This document shows positions 55,601 to 64,000 of a stretch of DNA of 64,000 nt, piece after piece. The notes beneath the pieces are model-generated. The model ran no database searches, was not told the DNA's origin, and worked only from the letters and a program-made list of their open reading frames with translations. A program made the translations under genes and the position numbers. This stretch comes from Dirofilaria immitis. Lineage: Eukaryota > Nematoda > Chromadorea > Rhabditida > Onchocercidae. Each line of letters begins with the position of its first letter. The stretch's first letter is position 1. Location of the stretch: contig JAKNDB010000087.1 of NCBI GenBank assembly GCA_024305405.1, positions 3,102,501 to 3,166,500 on the forward strand, written 5' to 3'.

Positions 55601-57692
55601 GATTCAAATAGAACGGAGGGATAAAAAATTCAGTTGAAATAGATGAAAAGTAACAACTGGAAAATTGTTTTGAAGATTATTTAAAAAATACGACTAACAA
55701 ACAGTAAATTCATTTATTTTAAATTAGAAGAAAACACGACTAACTGATGCAAATTAACATAATCTTATCAAACTGATGAAATGTGATCGATATCAATCAG
55801 ATATTAGTATATTATCCAGTTTCAGAAATGATTATATAGAACAGTCAAAAAGTTCTAAATCTAAAAATAAACAAAACAAAAAACCATTTAACAGAAGGTT
55901 ATCTTTGCATATAATGTTAAAAATTATGAAACTAAAAAATAGTTTCTTGACTAATTGAAAATTATTATTTTTACGAAAATTTTGTGATGCAATTTTTTTA
56001 AACAATCTATCAGATATACAAGAAATAATCAAAATCAATATGATCCTATTATTCTAATAAGTCTAATTAATAAATCGTTTAAACAAATTTAAATATCCAT
56101 TAGCATATTTTTAATTCCTTATAGCCTTCTAAAATTTGCTGTAGAAAAAGCGCAACAAAATGTGGCACGAGTGAAACTTTTATTGTGCAATAATAGCAAT
56201 CGTCAAGTAGAATGGATATTGAAGTGTACTGATACTGCTATTAAGGTGTTATTAGTAAATAAATCAATAAAAACAAAGATTACTAAAATTTGATCATTTC
56301 TCGTTTAACCAGTTTATATATATACATGTGTTAAAATTCTGATTTTTTTCAACATTTGCATGATCAGAAAACTTTGAAATTAATTTGCCACACATTTTTC
56401 AATTAATAAATTTTATAATCATTTTATTCAGCTTATTTATCCATTTGTTTCCCAATCTTTTCTATTTTCCATACCTATCCTACTCAATTTTTACTTTCAA
56501 AAGCTTTGATAGGCTGAACCAAAAACATCGGGTCATATCGATGCGCTTGGAACCGATGAAGTGAATTTTATGTGGCAACGACCTGAACATGTAAAGGTGT
56601 GGGCAGATGCACCTTCACCTAAAATACAACTTTTTATTAAATTAATTACCGTTGAAACTGGTCAAGAAATTGTTGATACATTTGCAAAATTTAAAGGTAG
56701 TCAGTTTGATATATTAATATTTATTGCAAATTATTTTTGTTATTTAATGCGAACAAATGAATGTCTAATGATACAGTAGTTTCAATTCTAATCAACAATA
56801 AGATATGATGAGAGAGTGATTTTCAACATTAAAAATTCTATCAATTACTAAATCTGAAACTGATGACAACTTAAAAACCAAAAAGTCGCATTGTCTACGA
56901 TGGATATAACATGAATGATTGGATAACGCATTTATAATACATTAAAAGTTTTCTTTAAAGTAATATTTAAAGTCATTATTTTTATTTTTCGTAGATAAAC
57001 AAATTTTGCCACTGATAAATCTGCGAGTCAAATGTGCTATAAGTGATTTTTAGCAGTGATAAATCCGAAAGCTGAATGTACTATAAATGATTTGCCTATT
57101 CATAAAATGACCCTTAAATCGGAAGCAATTTCAGAACAATTAACGAATGATGAAAACGATTTCAAGTTAATAAGAATTTATCAAATCTTTTAAATAGATT
57201 TCTCAAATTTTGCAACAACATGAACTTTTCGGGAGATTATTTTTAACATCTATACTTCTGATAATTGTACCTTCGAAGAAATCATTAAAATAATAGTTTG
57301 AAACAAAATAGACTAACCAATAGCCAATATTAAAAGCCAAGATATACTATTTGGTTTAAGAAGTGAGGCATATGTCTCATCATTTATGCTTTCTTTTAAT
57401 GTTTGTTGATTTATGTAAAGAATATATATTTAAGAAGTAAACAGTGTATTTTATTAAATAAAAATTTCTTAACATAAATAATCTATGATGATGGTAATCG
57501 CGGGGTTATACTTTGAAAAGTGAATGTTTCAGAAATGATCTTGAAATTGAAGCAGCTTATTCGAGAGATTTTCTCAAAGATCCGGATACACTATTTTGGC
57601 TTATTGTAGTCGTGTGTTGCTTCCTCGGAGCTGTTATTCTGCAATCCGTCGATGATGATTTTCGAAAATCTCGTAGACATGATTATGATTAA
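52655..57692 (+). CDS. Tail-anchored protein with two MSP (VAP-like) domains, one apparent frameshift
   Basis: MSP domains in VAP-type proteins bind partner peptides at membrane contact sites; the partner here is unknown. Exons: 52655-52698, 52805-52912, 53190-53312, 53478-53661, 53825-53930, 56125-56245, 56513-56696, 57054-57165, 57533-57692; about 380 residues. The first MSP domain reads ARVKLSFFNNSKRLVEW then PKASGLIKAFDTNECTLIWQ; the second reads ARVKLLLCNNSNRQVEW then PKTSGHIDALGTDEVNFMWQ. The C-terminus has one membrane segment (FWLIVVVCCFLGAVILQ) and a short charged tail, like VAP and MOSPD proteins. Exon 53190-53312 is one base too short; the frame breaks in the A run at 53210-53215 and one more A would give REKKQPDLARVKL. 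Both domains use the same three-exon phase pattern. The intron 53931-56124 is 2.2 kb. Confidence 0.85.
54287..54303. repeat. Short TC microsatellite
   Basis: TC-rich tract within the 2.2 kb intron of the MSP-domain gene. Confidence 0.9.
57010..57095. repeat. Tandem duplication across an exon start, period 44 bp
   Basis: CACTGATAAATCTG at 57010 is repeated as CAGTGATAAATCCG at 57054, with similarity over about 40 bases. The second copy begins exactly at the splice acceptor of the exon 57054-57165; the first copy lies in the intron and lacks an acceptor. Confidence 0.85.
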
Positions 57693-59376
57693 CGGTAATA
57701 CATTCGCAATTTATGATAATACTGCTTTCTTCATTTTTTACATTATATAATTCATATCTTTGCTGGCAAAATAATTGTCTCCTACGTTTTGTCTAAAATA
57801 AAAACAAATAATTTAAGCATTTTAAATATTCGGAAAGAAAAAATTAAAGGATATAAACAACATAAGTTTGCAAATCAATGAAATAAATTAAAGAAGAAAA
57901 TTAAATTTGTGAAAATATATAATACTTCTTCATACATTAAATTTTATTTATTTTATCTGTCAGATGATAAAACTTAAACATAACATTTTTAAATTTCATT
58001 TAGTATACTTAATTAACATTAATACTATATTTAACTGACACTATTTAACGCATTTCGATGGTATACAATTTAAAAAAAATAATGATAAATTCTTGAAATG
58101 ATTAAGTTGGAATTAATTTGTAAAACATTCGAATCACAAAATTTAGAATTTTCATACTATGTTAGCAATGTAATCAAATGTAATGTTTTTCTAAGATTTT
58201 ATCTTCAATTACTTAAATAATCGACCTCTCTATTTTGTTATCATTTCTTGTCACTATAATCACTTTTTATTAATACCCTTTTTCCTATTCATTGTCAGTG
58301 TTATTATTGTTAACATTAATATATGCTTATCTATCTATCTATCCGAAAATAGTAATTGATATTTCGATTACTGTCTTCAGCATTCAAATAAGGATAACTC
58401 AGTATAAAAGATCGAGAATTGCTCATTCTAGTTCGGGGAAAGTTATTCATCATTTACTCAATTCTCTTAATAATCTTTTGAATGCTGATTCAGTATGAAA
58501 GATCGAGGATTGCTTTAGCTCAGGAAAAGTTATTCATCTTTTAGTCAAATTCCTTAATGAACTTTTAATGTCATTAATGAGAAGTTTCAATGAAGATATA
58601 TTAAATAACAATTGATAAATGCATGTCTAAATAATCAGCGCATTTATTTATTACATGCATAAAAAGATGTCATCAGAAATTTATTGCAAATTATCAATTC
58701 AATGTCTATTAATTAGCATACTTAGCATAATATACTTATATATATGAAGCGTTAATTGATAGCATAGCACTTCTTTTAGTTTTTTAATTTTAAAATTCCT
58801 GATTTATTGCATCCTTGATTCTTGTGTAATGCAAACATATGTGTATGAAAATACATAAGTAATTAGGGAATAATGTATAGTTGGAATTCAATATTTGTAG
58901 GATAAGCTGTATAAATCAGATAGTTAATTAGAAAAGCACACATTTATTTATTAAACTTTACAAAATCTTTAAACAGATAAAACTGCTCGGCGACTTCAAA
59001 ATCGGTGAATTTTCTAAAAATTTTTGACACCAATCTGAAGCATTTAAACTGGTATCTTCGGAATCTGAAACCACAACATGAAATTTTACAACCATCAAAC
59101 TGAATTTCAAAACAGTAGCACAACAGATAAATCTCTTATAGCATGGAAAAAATACGATATTATACTGGAACTATTCCAGAAGCTTTAGAGGATAAAAAGA
59201 TTATAAGTCATAAACAGGTTTTAAGCCAATAAACTGACTCATTTCCAGCAAAACATTTAAACTGATAATTTTTCTTTTCTACCAACAGTTCTCATACGGA
59301 AGCCTTTTAAATAAAATTTATCAGTATCAATATAACTTGAAATACGAACAGTAAATCGATCTATATCGCATATGAC
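57693..59376. other. Convergent intergenic region
   Basis: 1.7 kb between the stops of the MSP-domain gene and cystathionine gamma-lyase. No gene seen. AATAAA-like signals occur about 100 bases past the first stop and, on the minus strand, near 58947. Confidence 0.55.
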
Positions 59377-62256
59377 TTACAGCTTTTTGAGCGCTTGATC
59401 AAGATCTTGGATTAAGTCCTCGGCGTCTTCAATTCCCACTGATAATCGAACTAAATTGTCATTAATACCCAGTTTGATTCGATCTTCCATTGGCACGGAG
59501 GCATGAGTCATTGAAGCTGGCAATTCTGCCAAACTCTCGAAACCACCGAGCGATTCAGCCAAAGTAAAAATCTGTGAAAGAAATGAGTGAATGACCAAGA
59601 AACTCGATTATTTTGATTTCCACAATAATTATAAAAATAAATATTCTGAAATAATTTTTTCACTTAAAACATCTACCTTTAGATTGGATAAGAATTCTTC
59701 AGATTCTTCTAATCCTCCTTTCAAATAAAATGACATCATGCCACTCATCCCCTTCGCTTGTTTCTTATGGATTTCATGTTGTGGATGAGATTGCAGTTCT
59801 GGATAAAATACCTAAAAGTTAAATTTATACATCTCAGAATATAAAGGGATTCAGAAATCTGCTTATTTCAAAAATGAATTTTCTAACTAACTCGTTCAAT
59901 TCGCGGATTATTTTCTAAAAATGTAGCTATTTGCATAGCATTAGCCATATGTGCTTGCATTCTAACATGCAGTGTTTTCACGCCACGATTTACCAAAAGC
60001 AATCAAATGGTGATGGTACTGCTCCAACAGCTAGAAGAACTCGATAAATTTTAATAAAAACTAAAATAAAAACAAGCAAATTTAAATGCGTTTAAACGAT
60101 ACGTTACCTAAATCACACCTTAAATTGAATAGTATCAAACATATTATTTCGAAAAAATTTAACGATTGAGACAAGAGGAAAATATGTAGTAAAATGTAAT
60201 GCATTTAGTTGAGGAACTATTTTACCGGATTGTCGTCATAGAAGAAATATTATAATTATGGAAACATTCCGATCAAATAGTAGGATAGTTGAAAAAGCAA
60301 TCAATTTTATGAATGACAAATCTAATACTTCTTTTTTTAACTTACTTAGTTCAATTTTTTACTTATCAATATTCCTAAAATTTTATATGAAAAAAATGCA
60401 TTAACCAAGTTGTTGAAATTTTAAATTCTCATCCAAACTTCTCATATTCGTCATTATAGCACCCATAATAACATCAGAATGGCCGTTGATGTATTTTGTA
60501 ATTGAATGTAGCACAGCATCAGCTCCAAATGATAATGGATGCTTTAAAAAATTTTTTTAATTGAAAAATTCATTTTGACTATGAAATTTCAAAAATCGTG
60601 CATTAATTCAATCAATAAGTGCAGGAAAAAAAAATGGTCATAGATAGTAATGAAAATAATAATACTGTAAAAGTGAACTTAGAATACTATAAACAATGGC
60701 AATATATCGACTTTTTAGCTGAACATACAATTCCCGCTTCTAAACCACCATTAGAAAAGAAAATTTCACAAACGAACTTGGAAATAAGGTGACATGAAAG
60801 TATTATCCACAACTACCAGGATATCACTTCGGAAAGTTTTTGTGATTTCCACAATGGCTGATATATCTATAACTTTCAATAGCGGATTCGATGGGGTTTC
60901 AAGCCATATCATCTGTAGATAACATTAAATATTTATCAAGCGTAAATTCATTGTGTCACTTCATAATGACGAGGAAAGTAATGTCAAAATATTTCTAGGA
61001 AGTTACTGAATAAACAAAGATTTGTTTAGAAAAAGAACAGCATAAAATACATATATATGCCTATAAGTAAAGTGAACTTATAATATTTCAAACGTTTTAA
61101 GGAAATTTCTTTAGGTTTTGAAAATTAATTTATGAATTTCCAAAAACTATCAGTACTTTCAGAAACCCTTTTTACGTAATTAACATTACCTTTGTATTGG
61201 TTCTTAAAGTTTGATTGAATGCTTTCAGATCGGTCATATCAACGAATGAAATTTCTAAGCCATGATGCAGAACAGAAACTTTTCGGAAATAACGCTGCGT
61301 GCCTCAAATTTAAGCAACGATCAATAGATAATATAATACTTCTAAAGAAACTCAATAATCCGTTCAAATTCTTAAATTATACTTGGGTTGTAGATGAAAA
61401 TTAGTGTAATAATCAATAATGAAAATTTAATATCATTCGCATCCTTACTTTAACCTGTGACAATTAGTTTTTGAAGATTTTAAAAAATAACAGCAAAATC
61501 CTTACCGCCATAAACATCGTCGCAACAAACAATATGATCACCAGCTTTTAGCGTATTTGTGATTGCCATTGATGCCGCAAGACCTGATGAATACACTCGA
61601 CCTGAAAAAAAAATTAGGCACAGTTTCGAAGCAACAACAGAAATATTGTTGTATCTAACTTCTAGAACTCAAAGATTAAAGATAATTTTATGGACTAGCG
61701 TGTAGTTCAGTGTGAAAAGTAGTGGAGCTAAAACCTCATTTCCTATACTTTCACTTCCTAATTCAAGTTTCATTAATTGCAATAAATATTACTAATTTTG
61801 TTTTGATGAAGAAAAATTCACTATTTTGAAGATAGAAAAAGTGCTAGAAATTTCTCTGAGATATCTCGAGAATGAATTATTATTATGATAAAGGAATGAT
61901 TCATTATTTTATTATAATAATAGCATTTACAATATTCTGCATCTTCCAAAGAAGCCAGACATTTCTCTAGAACATCTCGGGATGGATTACTAGCACGTGA
62001 ATAATCATGCTTTATAGGTTTTCCTGGTTTTGGTTGTTTGAACGTTGTTGATAGTGATATCGGTGGAATAATCTGTAAAACGTGTTCTTTTTTGAAAAGT
62101 GCTTCAAACTTTATTATCTTATTGCACAGGATTCATTCTTATTATAAAATTAATAAGCAATATGTCAACCTGATTCGTATCCCACTGTTCCGGTTCTTGT
62201 CCGGCATGAACAGCATTGGTACCAAAATGTGGAAAATGTTCTTGACGATTAGCCAT
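59377..62256 (-). CDS. cth: Cystathionine gamma-lyase, one apparent frameshift
   Basis: PLP enzyme that splits cystathionine into cysteine, 2-oxobutyrate and ammonia; last step of transsulfuration, cytosolic. Exons in transcript order: 62256-62170, 62072-61931, 61601-61506, 61302-61190, 60912-60778, 60541-60406, 60030-59892, 59811-59677, 59571-59377; about 392 residues (human 405). Landmarks: FGTNAVHAGQEPEQW, IIPPISLSTTFKQPKPGKP, HDYSRASNPSR (phosphate-binding Tyr/Arg), CCDDVYGGTQRYFRK (cofactor-stacking Tyr), VVVDNTFMSPYFQ, SITKYINGHSDVIMG (PLP lysine), and IKLGINDNLVRLSVGIEDAE. The exon 60030-59892 is one base short: TGCTTTTGG reads into a stop, whereas one more T would give DCFLVNRGVKTLHVRM as in other family members (A run 59995-59998 on the + strand). 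Confidence 0.95.
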
Positions 62257-63369
62257 TTGCTACTATTCCGATCGATGAAGATAACCCTAAAGGACAATGA
62301 GCAAAAGATCCTATCATGCTGGTCAAATGGTCATATGGCAAGAAAAACATGTCAATGCATTGTTACAGATTGCAGATTCACGGAAACTGCAGCGATATCT
62401 TTTATAACAGATTATACAATCAGAAATAATATCTTAGAAATTGTTTTGAAAATAAGATCATAATGGCATGATGTCACATAATGCAAATATATTCGTAAAA
62501 AATTTAGAAGTAAAATCGATGCATTCCCGACTGCTTGAATCCCTTGGATTATTTGCTGAAAACAATTAGCAAGATTTGTCGGTAATTATAATTGGCGATT
62601 GAAATTACTATGTTTATCCACTTAGCTGATAAAATTATCGATTAGTAATGGAATTACCAGATCACTGGAATCATCAGAATTATCAGTAGCTAAATTATTG
62701 AGAACGCCCGTCACCAGATTTAAGACATCAGGGCTCGAAGTGAATCAAGATAACTAATTCTCATGCAAAATAGAGCATATCTTGGTATGACTGGATGTCG
62801 AACTTATCTATAACTAAATTTTCTGAAATTTGGAATATTTTCACTTTTTGTGGCCTCATTGGGCATAATTTCGATAATCAAAAATATCTGATCTTAAATC
62901 ATTGCACCGTTTTTTCAGCCTGCTTAAAACTTCTCAAAACATCTATCGACATATAGAAATGATTATCCAACTATTATTGCATCCATATATATAATAAATT
63001 ACTTAATTAAGCTATCTTTGTATATGGTAGGTACTATATCAAACTGATGATAAATTTATTATTTTCAGTTATTATTATTATTATCAATAAGATTGTGATG
63101 ATCAATACGATTCTTCCAAGCTATTATTAGAAATAGAAATTATGTAATGAAATAATAAAATCTGCTATCCTTATTATACTACAAATACAGAACTAATAAA
63201 TCAACGAATATTTAATTATTCATATTTACGATATACTCTTTAATACATTATATTGTTATTATTATTATTATTATCATTGTTATTATTTACTATTATTATT
63301 ATTAGCATTATTGTTATTTATTATTATTATTATTGTCATTGTTATTATTTATTATTATTATCACTGTTA

Positions 63370-63448
<79 letters not shown>

Positions 63449-64000
63449 AACTTTCAGAATTTGAAAATATTCTGAAAAATCTTTATAAATTTTAGATTTT
63501 AAGTTCTGCAACAAGTATATTTGATGAATTAATCACTTCGAAATAGCAAATAAAAACTTATGAATATAATCAAGAAAAAGGAAAGAGATAAGAAATATAT
63601 AAATAGTGTATTTCTGTATTGTGCTTCAACATTCATTTACATTCAGAGAGATGGGTTCACTCGTAATTCTTGAATACCTTATCCCGACAATAGGAATGAT
63701 AGATAAGAGAGCGAGAATTAAAAAAAAAACCGAATTACATGGTTGGAAAAATCTTAATCATACAATCAATCAATAATAAGATTATTTATTATTATGTCTA
63801 AAAGAAATCAATAGATTGTCATTCAGACATTTCATTATATTATGTGAGCAATTTTTTATTTTATAAATTGAAATTTGCAAAATCACTAAGTCATTTTTTT
63901 CCTATAAATGTACAAATATTTATGGATTTAGAAATAACGGCGCAAAAACAAAAAAACATTTATGAATTTCCCATAAGTGGTCAAACATCGCCATTTGATA
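62257..64000. other. Upstream region of cystathionine gamma-lyase and window end
   Basis: No gene recognised. It should contain the promoter of the lyase gene and includes a TTA microsatellite. Confidence 0.55.
63251..63446. repeat. TTA trinucleotide microsatellite
   Basis: About 195 bases of ATT/TTA units; pure in the last 65 bases, interrupted by GTT and CATT units before that. Confidence 0.95.

Noticed and set aside
62038..62463. 141-codon plus-strand ORF
   Set aside because: Antisense shadow over the first exons of cystathionine gamma-lyase.

Overview
The window reads as nuclear DNA of a parasitic nematode, probably clade III (Spirurina/filaria-like). It is very AT-rich. Introns are short to medium, with TTTCAG-type acceptors. 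Every recognisable gene is a multi-exon animal gene, and several best resemble nematode forms. I saw no prokaryotic, organellar or viral genes. Most single-frame ORFs are exon fragments or shadows, so I rebuilt each gene by joining exons whose splice phases agree.

Layout. 1-11.7 kb: latrophilin-type adhesion GPCR (+), lacking its 5' end. 11.7-21.1 kb: no confident gene; holds a 4.6 kb array of an 18-bp minisatellite, a TG tract, paired hairpins and small tandem duplications. 21.2-26.1 kb: secreted cysteine-rich protein with an internally duplicated domain (+). 27.6-35.3 kb: Inscuteable homologue (-). 35.3-41.9 kb: no gene seen. 41.9-45.5 kb: glutathione synthetase (+). 46.0-51.6 kb: NOC2-type nucleolar protein (-). 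52.7-57.7 kb: membrane-anchored protein with two MSP domains (+). 59.4-62.3 kb: cystathionine gamma-lyase (-). 62.3-64 kb: no gene, with a TTA microsatellite.

Genes working together. Cystathionine gamma-lyase makes cysteine and glutathione synthetase makes glutathione, so two steps of one thiol pathway lie about 14 kb apart. Latrophilin and Inscuteable both act in division-plane polarity in animals. I see no operon; most neighbours are divergent or convergent.

Main points for a second look. (1) Two alternative exons for the C-terminal half of the latrophilin lectin domain have matched phases and can only be used one at a time. (2) The minisatellite array has no C in its unit on the + strand and an internal 102-bp higher-order period. 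(3) Four separate genes each need exactly one inserted base to restore the frame, three of them inside an A/T homopolymer, which suggests assembly indels. (4) The MSP gene is built from a duplicated three-exon module.
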